Source of the DNA: SIG607 sp045648445
GTDB lineage: Bacteria; Bacillota; Clostridia; Oscillospirales; Acutalibacteraceae
Length of the DNA stretch: 5,147 bases
Assembly: GCA_045648445.1 (NCBI GenBank)
Contig: JAZRNY010000002.1
Span: 1 to 5,147 of the forward strand
Direction of reading: 5' to 3'
Both the position numbers and the translations under genes were made by a program. Position 1 is the first letter of the stretch; each line of letters starts with the position of its first letter. A model generated the notes under the pieces. It saw nothing but the letters and a program-made list of their open reading frames with translations. It had not been told where the DNA came from and searched no databases. Below are positions 1 to 4,314 of this stretch, piece after piece.

Positions 1-132
1 AACCGTTGCATATCATCATTGCGAAAGATTGTTTGATACACACCTAAAGGTGTGATGAGATACAAAGGCGGTGTGCCGCCTTTGATGATATACACGCTAA
101 CGCGTGGTGATATACCATTGCTTTCGCAATGG
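1..132. repeat. Right half of a palindromic hairpin array (array 1)
   Basis: Four perfect hairpins follow one another: CACACCT/AGGTGTG (39-54), AAAGGCGG/CCGCCTTT (64-83), CACGC/GCGTG (93-106) and CCATTGC/GCAATGG (115-132). They are joined by linkers of the form (G)ATGATATAC or ATGAGATAC. To the left, 9-16 carries the opposite linker orientation (ATATCATC), and 17-27 is an unpaired single arm, CATTGCGAAAG, the exact reverse complement of 121-131 in the last hairpin. Bases 1-8 (AACCGTTG) look like the second half of a hairpin cut by the window edge. The array sits between the terminator of gene A and the window edge. It is not CRISPR, because the variable parts are themselves palindromes. Confidence 0.9.
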
Positions 133-135
133 ATA

Positions 136-169
136 AAAAAACTCTCGTTCTATTGAACGAGAGTTTTTT
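136..169 (-). terminator. Intrinsic terminator of gene A
   Basis: A perfect 15-bp stem (136-150 with 155-169) closes a 4-base loop, with A-tracts on one side and T-tracts on the other. Read on the minus strand it is a GC-containing stem ending in six T. Its symmetry would let it act in both directions. It lies about 55 bases past the stop codon of gene A, beyond the type 1 tag. Confidence 0.9.
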
Positions 170-207
170 GGGTGTTTTGAACTTAATGACACGAATGAAA
201 TGTGCCT
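170..207 (-). repeat. Type 1 3' tag, copy 1 (after gene A)
   Basis: The block GGGTGTTTTGAACTTAATG followed by ACACGAATGAAATGTGCCT recurs almost unchanged at 3578-3617 and 4315-4354. It always lies between a terminator hairpin and the stop codon of a minus-strand gene. The three associated genes are unrelated in sequence, so the tag belongs to the module boundary and not to a coding family. It does not show the GTTRRRY/RYYYAAC cores of classical integron attC sites. Its function is unknown. Confidence 0.85.
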
Positions 208-224
208 AAAAACCGAAGAATTTC

Positions 225-836
225 TTAATCTTGAATATTATTAGAATCTTTATTTTGTGTAAATAAAACTAGAGTGAAAATATATGTGCAAAGCTTTGCC
301 GCTATACTGTAAACACTATTTGATGGTGTTAGTATGCTTAAATATGAGAAAAAACTATTTCCCATATTTTGAATTGCCGTAATAATTCGAATATATTCTA
401 AAATATTAAACAATGCGCTCAAAACAAACACACCACATAATATAATCCAACTTAATTTATTTAAATTGAGTTTGGTTTTTAACAACCAACGACTTCCTAA
501 GCGAATAACAACAAATATAATTAGAGTTCTGATTATTTCATATACTAATGCAATAATTTCACTAAATAAAAACACGGATATTGTTTGTTCAAATATAAAA
601 AATCCAAGTGCTAAACAAATTGATTTTAAAACTGACTTTGAAGTGATATTAGGTTTTAAAGCAATTAAAAAGCACCCAACTAAAGCAACATAAAAAATAA
701 TACTTGTTACTATATAAGCCAAGGGTTGCGAAAATGATAAAATTGAAAGTATTACTGTTCTTAAAGGAACTTCAATCAAAAAGGATACTGCTAAAATTAG
801 CATGATTAGTATTTGTTTTTGTTTTGTAGAATTCAT
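225..836 (-). CDS. Polytopic membrane protein of unknown function (gene A)
   Basis: This 203-residue protein is strongly hydrophobic. About six membrane segments can be drawn, near residues 8-26, 38-60, 68-92, 98-116, 126-146 and 174-193, with short basic loops (KPNITSK, SRWLLKTKLN) and a polar C-terminal tail ending QNKDSNNIQD. There is no signal cleavage site and no catalytic motif I recognise; the loop after helix 3 has no EExxxR pattern, so a CPBP protease is not supported. The ATG at 836 is chosen because GGCGGTGA (841-848) lies four bases upstream and a promoter lies just beyond. The gene stands alone, with its own promoter, and is followed by a type 1 tag and a terminator. Its promoter-to-start leader is nearly identical to that of gene E although the proteins are unrelated. 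It could be an integral-membrane immunity or resistance protein, but that rests on context only. Confidence 0.85.
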   Translation of the reverse strand: MNSTKQKQILIMLILAVSFLIEVPLRTVILSILSFSQPLAYIVTSIIFYVALVGCFLIALKPNITSKSVLKSICLALGFFIFEQTISVFLFSEIIALVYEIIRTLIIFVVIRLGSRWLLKTKLNLNKLSWIILCGVFVLSALFNILEYIRIITAIQNMGNSFFSYLSILTPSNSVYSIAAKLCTYIFTLVLFTQNKDSNNIQD

Positions 837-856
837 TAAATCACCGCCTTGGGTTT

Positions 857-885
857 AGTATAGCATAAAAGCGGAAATAAATCAA
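857..885 (-). promoter_or_regulatory. Promoter of gene A
   Basis: On the minus strand, TTGATT (-35, 880-885) is separated by 17 bases from TATACT (-10, 857-862). The -10 is preceded by TGC, giving an extended -10. The predicted transcript begins about 12-15 bases before the ribosome binding site, so the leader is very short. The -35 overlaps the first hairpin of the neighbouring array by three bases. Confidence 0.85.
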
Positions 886-1047
886 TGCGGAGCATTGTAT
901 GAAATCAACACGAAGTGTTGGATGTAATCATTTTCACAAGAAAATGTATGTAATCAATCCGAAGGAAATACACCTGCTGTGATGCCATACACGCTACGCG
1001 TGATTACATACGCCTAACGGCGATTACATACCAATCCTTCGGATTGG
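883..1047. repeat. Symmetric palindromic hairpin array with TGTAATCA linkers (array 2)
   Basis: The left half holds CAATGC/GCATTG (883-897), AACAC/GTGTT (907-919) and ATTTTC/GAAAAT (930-945), joined by TGAAATC and TGTAATC linkers. The centre, 955-966 (CAATCCGAAGGA), is an unpaired arm exactly complementary to 1035-1046. The right half holds CACGC/GCGTG (990-1002), CGCC/GGCG (1011-1022) and CCAATCC/GGATTGG (1031-1047), joined by the reverse-complement linker GATTACATAC. A decayed unit lies at 967-989. Stems differ in sequence yet keep pairing. The linker differs from that of arrays 1, 3 and 4, but both halves of this array use the same variant. Confidence 0.9.
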
Positions 1048-1049
1048 AT

Positions 1050-1087
1050 AAAAATAAAGCACTTGCCGAAACAAGTGCTTTATTTTT
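1050..1087 (-). terminator. Intrinsic terminator of gene B
   Basis: A 16-bp stem (1050-1065 with 1072-1087) built on AATAAAGCACTTG closes a CCGAAA loop and ends in a T/A-rich tract. It is symmetric enough to be bidirectional. It lies about 50 bases past the gene B stop codon, immediately left of the type 2 tag. Confidence 0.9.
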
Positions 1088-1088
1088 T

Positions 1089-1156
1089 GTCTTTTATCCC
1101 ATAAAAGACGAACAATATATTTCTCGGTTGAAATCGTTAGTTCGACTCTGGGTGAT
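1089..1156 (-). repeat. Type 2 3' tag, copy 1 (overlaps the end of gene B)
   Basis: The tag has two conserved parts. The first is a perfect hairpin, GTCTTTTAT-CCC-ATAAAAGAC (1089-1109). After a variable stretch comes the core GTTAGTTCGACTCTGGGTG (1136-1154). Both parts recur at 1923-1990, the core with a single change. The stop codon and last residues of gene B (HPESN) are encoded inside the core, so this module's reading frame runs into the shared boundary sequence. Confidence 0.85.
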
Positions 1157-1682
1157 TATATTCAAACATTTTTTGGTTATATACATTAAGTATTTTTTTG
1201 TTTTTTATAACCAAATAAAATTTATCACCCTTGATTGAACGGTTTTTAAGATTGCAACTATCCATACAATAAAAATCAGACCAAGGGTAAAAAATTCTAT
1301 GAAATTCTAATAAAAACTTTCCGTTTTCAGAAAAACATAGACAATGGGTGCCCAATATTCCATAGCCAAATGCGCGCCTAATACTGATTTTTGTTAAGTT
1401 ATCACAAACAATAGAGTATTTTATATTTTTATTAGAGTATTGAAAAATTAAATAAATCAAATAAGCGGTTACACCAAGCAATACGATTATATATAAAACG
1501 AAAATTGCAGTTAGTAATAAATCTTTGCTTTTTGCTATATCACAGGTAAACCAAAAAACGACCGCACCTATATACAAAAACAATGCACAGGGAATCCAAG
1601 ATTTGAGCTTCCAGAGATATAACCCCTTAATATCCTGTTCAATTATTAATTTAGTTAAATGTTCTGTATGATTATATTCCAT
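1137..1682 (-). CDS. Two-helix membrane protein with cytoplasmic C-terminal domain (gene B)
   Basis: The protein has 181 residues. A polar N-terminus (1-28) is followed by two membrane helices near 29-47 and 55-80 and then a soluble domain of about 100 residues. That domain contains RRAFGYGILGTHCLCFSENGK and, near its end, a GDKFYLVIKNKKI...YNQKMFEY stretch that looks like a beta-rich fold. I do not recognise the family. The ATG at 1682 is preceded by AAAGGAATT, a good ribosome binding site unlike the GGTGGTGAT type used by the other genes. The leader is also longer, about 75 bases from the predicted transcription start, and contains a possible 23-codon ORF. The last residues lie within the type 2 tag, so the C-terminus may have been acquired with the module boundary. 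Confidence 0.83.
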   Translation of the reverse strand: MEYNHTEHLTKLIIEQDIKGLYLWKLKSWIPCALFLYIGAVVFWFTCDIAKSKDLLLTAIFVLYIIVLLGVTAYLIYLIFQYSNKNIKYSIVCDNLTKISIRRAFGYGILGTHCLCFSENGKFLLEFHRIFYPWSDFYCMDSCNLKNRSIKGDKFYLVIKNKKILNVYNQKMFEYNHPESN

Positions 1683-1743
1683 ATTTAATTCCTTTTTGTA
1701 TCGCTTTGAAGTTCGAAAAGCTTTGCATTATTTTCTTTTTCAT
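1672..1743 (-). CDS. Possible 23-codon leader ORF overlapping the start of gene B
   Basis: An ATG at 1743 opens a frame reading MKKKIMQSFSNFKAIQKGIK and three further residues, ending in TAA at 1672-1674, inside the first codons of gene B (11-base overlap). It fills the unusually long leader between the promoter and gene B. Its lysine-rich beginning resembles a bacterial N-terminus, but there is no clear ribosome binding site in front of it. It could be a translationally coupled leader peptide, the remnant of an earlier gene start, or chance. Confidence 0.25.
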   Translation of the reverse strand: MKKKIMQSFSNFKAIQKGIKYGI

Positions 1744-1765
1744 CAAATCAACGACTGTTAAGCGT

Positions 1766-1794
1766 ATTATAGCATAAAAACGGCGAAGCCGCAA
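1766..1794 (-). promoter_or_regulatory. Promoter of gene B
   Basis: TTGCGG (-35, 1789-1794), a 17-base spacer, and an extended -10 TGCTATAAT (TATAAT at 1766-1771). The -35 lies within a small CGGC-GAA-GCCG hairpin (1781-1791), paralleling the other modules where a short hairpin overlaps the -35. Confidence 0.87.
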
Positions 1795-1795
1795 T

Positions 1796-1888
1796 ACTTA
1801 TTACCTATTACTTCTTGCTTATTACTTTCCAAAAATCCCGTGTGAATTTTATTTTGAAGTAAGAGTGAAGAGGTAAGAAGTAATAAGT
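1796..1888. repeat. Imperfect inverted repeat of TTATTACC-type units around a copy of the terminator arm
   Basis: The left arm 1796-1827 is built from ACTTATTACC-like pentamer and heptamer units. The right arm 1856-1888 (AGTAATAAGT-like) is its imperfect reverse complement. Between them, 1831-1841 (AAAAATCCCGT) exactly matches the reverse complement of the 3' arm of the following terminator (1912-1922). This block replaces the hairpin array found in other modules but keeps the same arrangement. No protein is encoded; the 60-codon open frame crossing it lies in repeats and has no ribosome binding site. Confidence 0.8.
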
Positions 1889-1922
1889 AAAAATCCCGCC
1901 CACTTACGTGAACGGGATTTTT
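1889..1922 (-). terminator. Intrinsic terminator of gene C
   Basis: AAAAATCCCG (1889-1898) pairs with CGGGATTTTT (1913-1922), and an inner CAC-TTAC-GTG extends the helix across a two-base internal loop. It follows the type 2 tag of gene C on the minus strand. Confidence 0.87.
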
Positions 1923-1990
1923 GTCTTTTATACCATAAAATACGAACACTGCATTTTCAATTTTTAGTCGTTAGTTTGACTCTGGGTGAT
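1923..1990 (-). repeat. Type 2 3' tag, copy 2 (after gene C)
   Basis: This repeats the GTCTTTTAT hairpin, here with one mismatched pair (1923-1943), and the core GTTAGTTTGACTCTGGGTG (1970-1988) seen after gene B. The stretch between the two parts has diverged. Unlike copy 1, it lies fully outside the gene, about 30 bases past the stop codon. A further 9-bp hairpin, TATATTACT/AGTAATATA (1990-2016), sits between tag and stop. Confidence 0.85.
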
Positions 1991-2022
1991 ATATTACTCA
2001 AAACGTAAGTAATATAACCCTC

Positions 2023-2841
2023 TTAATTCTCTTTGTGTATAAAATCTTTATATTCTATAACTTTGTTATCACCTGTTTTTCCGTCATTATCAAATCCTGT
2101 TTCTTCTACTTTAACAAGACGATTCAACTTATCATAGCAATAATTCGCCTCATAATAATGACTCATTTCTCCGGAACGTTCATAATGAACGGTTTTTGTA
2201 TATAATAACTTTTCTTCCGTATCATAAGTATAATTAGTTTCATCCCAAACATACATAAAGTCGTACGATATTACCATATGTTGTTTTTTAGTTAGTTGAT
2301 TTTGCTCATCATATACATTTTCAAATTCAAGTTCTTTAGTGCCATTAGAATATAATTTATATTCTTTAATACAATTTCCGAATTCATCATATTCATATTC
2401 ATATGCGCAAAGCGCATCCTCATAATCAGACGGGTTAATAATTTGCTTTTTAACAAGCTGTTGTTTTTCATTATAAATATAGTTATAACCTTCATCATAA
2501 ATCTGATGTCCATCTGTTATATTCGTACAAAAATCTTCGATATGTATAAGTTCTTGGGATATGTCGCCATTTTCATTATATGTATACTCTATATCATATT
2601 GTCTCTCGCGAACGTTGAATACCCCCAAAAAACCTTTTGTGTATTCCGTCTTCTGTATAACATTTCCTTTTTCATCATATTTGTAAATAGTCTTATACTC
2701 TCTATGAAATCCACTTGAGTTTTCACGGGTATGTAATTCGGTTTTGGGCAAATAAATATATTCTTTACTTGTATCCTCTTTACAAGCCGAAAAACAAAGC
2801 ATCATTATAAAAATGAGTATTATTGAAGATGTTTTTTTCAT
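2023..2841 (-). CDS. YD-repeat-like lipoprotein (gene C)
   Basis: This is a 272-residue secreted lipoprotein. A lysine-tagged hydrophobic signal (residues 1-19) ends in a lipobox-like FSAC, with C20 the likely lipidated cysteine, anchoring it to the outer face of the membrane. The mature part has about seven degenerate repeats of the form Y-x-Y-[DN]-E-x-G-N followed by a short beta strand, near residues 53, 86, 121, 149, 175, 204 and 234. This is the YD/RHS-type strand pattern, but the protein is far shorter than RHS toxins and has no toxin tip or core domain. The open frame continues upstream to a TTG at 2892, but that would place the coding start in the -35 box. The ATG at 2841 is preceded by GGTGAG at a good distance and begins the signal peptide. 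Its binding partner is unknown. Confidence 0.88.
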   Translation of the reverse strand: MKKTSSIILIFIMMLCFSACKEDTSKEYIYLPKTELHTRENSSGFHREYKTIYKYDEKGNVIQKTEYTKGFLGVFNVRERQYDIEYTYNENGDISQELIHIEDFCTNITDGHQIYDEGYNYIYNEKQQLVKKQIINPSDYEDALCAYEYEYDEFGNCIKEYKLYSNGTKELEFENVYDEQNQLTKKQHMVISYDFMYVWDETNYTYDTEEKLLYTKTVHYERSGEMSHYYEANYCYDKLNRLVKVEETGFDNDGKTGDNKVIEYKDFIHKEN

Positions 2842-2863
2842 ATTCTCACCGACCTTTAGGTGT

Positions 2864-2892
2864 ATTATAGCATAAAAGCGGCAATAAATCAA
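2864..2892 (-). promoter_or_regulatory. Promoter of gene C
   Basis: TTGATT (-35, 2887-2892), 17-base spacer, extended -10 TGCTATAAT (TATAAT at 2864-2869). The -35 overlaps the first hairpin of array 3. The predicted leader is only about 20 bases and ends in the GGTGAG ribosome binding site. Confidence 0.88.
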
Positions 2893-3080
2893 TGCGGAGC
2901 ATTGTATCTCATCAATTCCGCAAGGAATTGGATATCATCAACTTCTGGGGAAGTTGTATATCATCATTGCGAAAGTATTTTTGTTACACGCTAAAGCGTG
3001 ATGATATACAGTCCTAACGGACTGATGAGATACAACACGGCAACGCCGTGTTGATGATATGCCATTGCTTTCGCAATGGC
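2890..3080. repeat. Complete symmetric palindromic hairpin array with TATCATCA linkers (array 3)
   Basis: This is the best-preserved array. Left half: CAATGC/GCATTG (2890-2904), AATTCC/GGAATT (2914-2929) and AACTTC/GAAGTT (2940-2955), joined by TATCTCATC, GATATCATC and GTATATCATC. Centre: unpaired CATTGCGAAAG (2965-2975), complementary to 3068-3078. Right half: CACGCT/AGCGTG (2987-3000), AGTCC/GGACT (3010-3023), AACACGGC/GCCGTGTT (3034-3052) and GCCATTGC/GCAATGGC (3061-3080), joined by the reversed linker ATGATATAC or GATGAGATAC. Single-stranded, the linkers of the two halves can pair, producing one long stem with side hairpins. Confidence 0.92.
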
Positions 3081-3081
3081 A

Positions 3082-3118
3082 TAAAAAAAGAACTGGGTGA
3101 AAAACCGAGGATTTTCTT
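3082..3118 (-). terminator. Weak or decayed terminator and tag remnant after gene D
   Basis: On the minus strand, AAAGAA pairs only weakly with TTCTTT across a 20-base loop, followed by a run of seven T. This is much poorer than the terminators of the other five modules. The bases CTGGGTGA (3093-3100) match the end of the type 2 tag, suggesting that the tag hairpin and terminator were deleted here. The adjoining 3100-3118 resembles 208-226 after gene A (17 of 19 bases). Confidence 0.4.
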
Positions 3119-3131
3119 TGATTTCTTTAAT

Positions 3132-3458
3132 TTAAAATATAAAACATGCCAAAAGAAAAAGTATGGGCGGTGAAAAACAAGCCAACGCGATATAAGATAT
3201 AATACTTATAACACGATTTTGCGAAATTTTACAAGAGATAATAGAAAAAATAAATCCAATGATAGAGATTGCAATAACCCCGAATACAAGAACATCTGCA
3301 CCCACGCCCAAATAGTCTACTCCACTTGCACCCGGAGTTGCAGCAAGCTTATCCAAATTCTTTTGAACATCAATGGTACCGGAAATCGCAAAGTACAAAT
3401 CAAACGTGAAAACAAAAATAGTTAACACAAAAAATATCCAAGAAAATACTTTTTTCAT
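3132..3458 (-). CDS. Small three-helix membrane protein (gene D)
   Basis: This 108-residue protein has three hydrophobic segments, near residues 5-27, 48-73 and 83-107. The loop after helix 1 is distinctive and carries TIDVQKNLDKLAATPGASG followed by VDYLGVGAD. The first segment could be an uncleaved signal anchor. No catalytic motif is visible and I cannot name the family. The ATG at 3458 follows GGTGGTGAT, a ribosome binding site shared with other modules, and the extended -10 promoter lies just upstream. It is the smallest gene of the row and the only one without a clear 3' tag and strong terminator. Transcription may therefore run on into array 3, towards gene C. Confidence 0.82.
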   Translation of the reverse strand: MKKVFSWIFFVLTIFVFTFDLYFAISGTIDVQKNLDKLAATPGASGVDYLGVGADVLVFGVIAISIIGFIFSIISCKISQNRVISIISYIALACFSPPILFLLACFIF

Positions 3459-3478
3459 AGCATCACCACCGTGAGTGT

Positions 3479-3507
3479 ATTATAGCATAAAAGCGGCAAA
3501 GCCGCAA
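3479..3507 (-). promoter_or_regulatory. Promoter of gene D
   Basis: TTGCGG (-35, 3502-3507), 17-base spacer, extended -10 TGCTATAAT (TATAAT at 3479-3484). A GCGGC-AAA-GCCGC hairpin (3493-3505) lies in the spacer and overlaps the -35. Confidence 0.87.
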
Positions 3508-3536
3508 TACTTATTACCTCTTACCTATTACTTATT
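3508..3536. repeat. Half-length TTATTACC repeat block (single arm)
   Basis: Tandem, slightly varying units (CTTATTACC, CTTACC, TATTACTTATTACT) match the left arm of the block at 1796-1827, including the preceding GCCGCAATA. There is no inverted right arm and no central terminator copy; the arm runs straight into the terminator of gene E. It looks like a collapsed form of the full block. Confidence 0.75.
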
Positions 3537-3584
3537 ACTACCCAAAAATCCTGAACGCTTACGCATTCGGGATTTTTGGGTAGT
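3537..3584 (-). terminator. Intrinsic terminator of gene E
   Basis: A perfect 15-bp stem pairs ACTACCCAAAAATCC (3537-3551) with 3570-3584. An inner, slightly mismatched GAACGC-TTAC-GCATTC helix caps it. The outer base pairs include the GGGTAGT that begins the type 1 tag, so tag and terminator overlap here. Confidence 0.88.
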
Positions 3585-3617
3585 TTGAACTTAATGACAC
3601 AAATAAAATGTGCCTGA
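3578..3617 (-). repeat. Type 1 3' tag, copy 2 (after gene E)
   Basis: GGGTAGTTTGAACTTAATG followed by ACACAAATAAAATGTGCCTGA differs from the copy at 4315-4354 at three positions (one in the TTYGAA core, two in the ACACRAATRAAATG part). It ends 15 bases from the gene E stop codon. Confidence 0.85.
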
Positions 3618-3632
3618 ATCCAAGATCTAATG

Positions 3633-4115
3633 TTATGTATTTGTTACTTCAATTGATTTTGCTAAACTTATTACATAATCACGCTCGTTACTTTCGAAAA
3701 ATCTACCATATAAAACAGCGTCGGTATTTTCTTCATAGAATATAAAACAATACATTTTATAAATACGTTCACCGTGAACTACTGAATCCACCCTGTTAAT
3801 AATCTCAACAAAAATCAAATTATCTGAGAGTTCGGTTTTGGTTCTTTCACCGTCACCAATAATATACATATTATAAATTTCGTTGATATTCTTTCCTTCT
3901 TCTTTAGCAACTGATATAACACCTATAGCGTCATTGGTTTTTATATCAGAAATAAGCATACCATTATTATCCTGTGATACAATTATGGTTTCATCAATTT
4001 GCATTTTGACTTCAATTCCAAAATCACTAAAAACAAATTTTGTTTTTGATTCACTACAACCAACACATAAAAACAAAAATAATATTGAAAGCAATAAGCA
4101 AACTTTATTTTTCAT
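3633..4115 (-). CDS. Small lipoprotein of unknown function (gene E)
   Basis: This 160-residue protein has a hydrophobic signal (residues 5-19) ending in LCVGC, with C20 the probable lipidated cysteine, so it should be anchored on the outer face of the membrane. The mature domain of about 140 residues alternates short strands and ends in a helix-like YVISLAKSIEV. The strand-rich body with a terminal helix faintly recalls small PsbP/DcrB-like lipoproteins, but no diagnostic motif is present and I would not name it so. The ATG at 4115 follows GGCGGTGATGAT. From the -10 box to the ribosome binding site, its leader is almost the same as that of gene A. It is a stand-alone module with its own promoter, type 1 tag and terminator. 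Confidence 0.87.
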   Translation of the reverse strand: MKNKVCLLLSILFLFLCVGCSESKTKFVFSDFGIEVKMQIDETIIVSQDNNGMLISDIKTNDAIGVISVAKEEGKNINEIYNMYIIGDGERTKTELSDNLIFVEIINRVDSVVHGERIYKMYCFIFYEENTDAVLYGRFFESNERDYVISLAKSIEVTNT

Positions 4116-4135
4116 ATCATCACCGCCTTGGTTTT

Positions 4136-4164
4136 AGTATAGCATAAAAGCGGCGGAGGGGCAA
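4136..4164 (-). promoter_or_regulatory. Promoter of gene E
   Basis: TTGCCC (-35, 4159-4164), 17-base spacer, extended -10 TGCTATACT (TATACT at 4136-4141). The following AAAACCAAGGCGGTGAT leader matches that of gene A with one base difference. Confidence 0.85.
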
Positions 4165-4272
4165 TAATTATTCATTATTCATCAGCGTAAGCGACTTCAT
4201 TTTTCATTATTCATTCGAAAATCCGTTCTCTTTTAATGAATAATGAATGATGAAAAATGAATAGTGAATAAT
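4163..4272. repeat. Imperfect inverted repeat of ATTATTCATT-type units around a copy of the terminator arm
   Basis: The left arm 4163-4216 consists of ATTATTCATTATTCAT-like repeats interrupted by an AGCG-TAA-GCG mini-hairpin (4184-4193). The right arm 4235-4272 (AATGAATAATGAATGATG and similar) is its imperfect reverse complement. The centre, 4218-4230 (AAAATCCGTTCTC), is the exact reverse complement of the terminator 3' arm at 4297-4309. This arrangement matches that of the block at 1796-1888, although the repeat units differ. Confidence 0.82.
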
Positions 4273-4279
4273 ACAAACA

Positions 4280-4309
4280 AAAATCCGTCCTCTTTCGAGA
4301 ACGGATTTT
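4280..4309 (-). terminator. Intrinsic terminator of gene F
   Basis: AAAATCCGTCCTC (4280-4292) pairs with GAGAACGGATTTT (4297-4309) with one mismatch and a TTTC loop. Flanking AAAC and GTTT can extend the stem. It follows the type 1 tag of gene F. Confidence 0.88.
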
Positions 4310-4314
4310 AGTTT

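Noticed and set aside
466..693. Plus-strand ORF opposite gene A
   Set aside because: No ribosome binding site or promoter; its product is polar and lysine-rich with no recognisable domain. It is antisense to a gene with complete signals.
1136..1154. tRNA fragment (GTTCGACTC looks like a T-loop)
   Set aside because: The flanking bases GTTAG and CTGGG do not form the T-stem, and no acceptor or anticodon arm can be built around it.
1089..1156. Classical integron attC sites at the module ends
   Set aside because: Neither tag shows the GTTRRRY and RYYYAAC core pair at the expected places, and each module has its own promoter. The comparison with cassettes is structural only.
1044..1238. Plus-strand ORF over the gene B terminator and tag
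   Set aside because: It begins in a hairpin, crosses a terminator and tag, and ends antisense to gene B. It is an accident of A+T-rich sequence.
1767..1949. Minus-strand 60-codon frame between genes B and C
   Set aside because: It consists of inverted repeats, terminator and promoter, with no ribosome binding site.
2443..2718. Plus-strand hydrophobic ORF opposite gene C
   Set aside because: Its apparent hydrophobicity is the complement of the Tyr/Asp/Glu-rich YD repeats. No start signals are present.
2023..2841. RHS/YD polymorphic toxin
   Set aside because: Too short, lipid-anchored, with no RHS core motif and no C-terminal toxin domain. Only the repeat pattern is shared.
2842..2892. Longer N-terminus of gene C starting from TTG at 2892
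   Set aside because: It would place the start codon inside the -35 box, without a ribosome binding site, and put a polar extension before a clear signal peptide.
2890..3080. CRISPR array
   Set aside because: The constant parts are only about 8-10 bases, the variable parts are themselves perfect palindromes, and the constant part inverts mid-array. No cas gene is present.
3883..4137. Plus-strand ORF opposite gene E
   Set aside because: Antisense to the lipoprotein gene, with no ribosome binding site; it runs into the gene E promoter.
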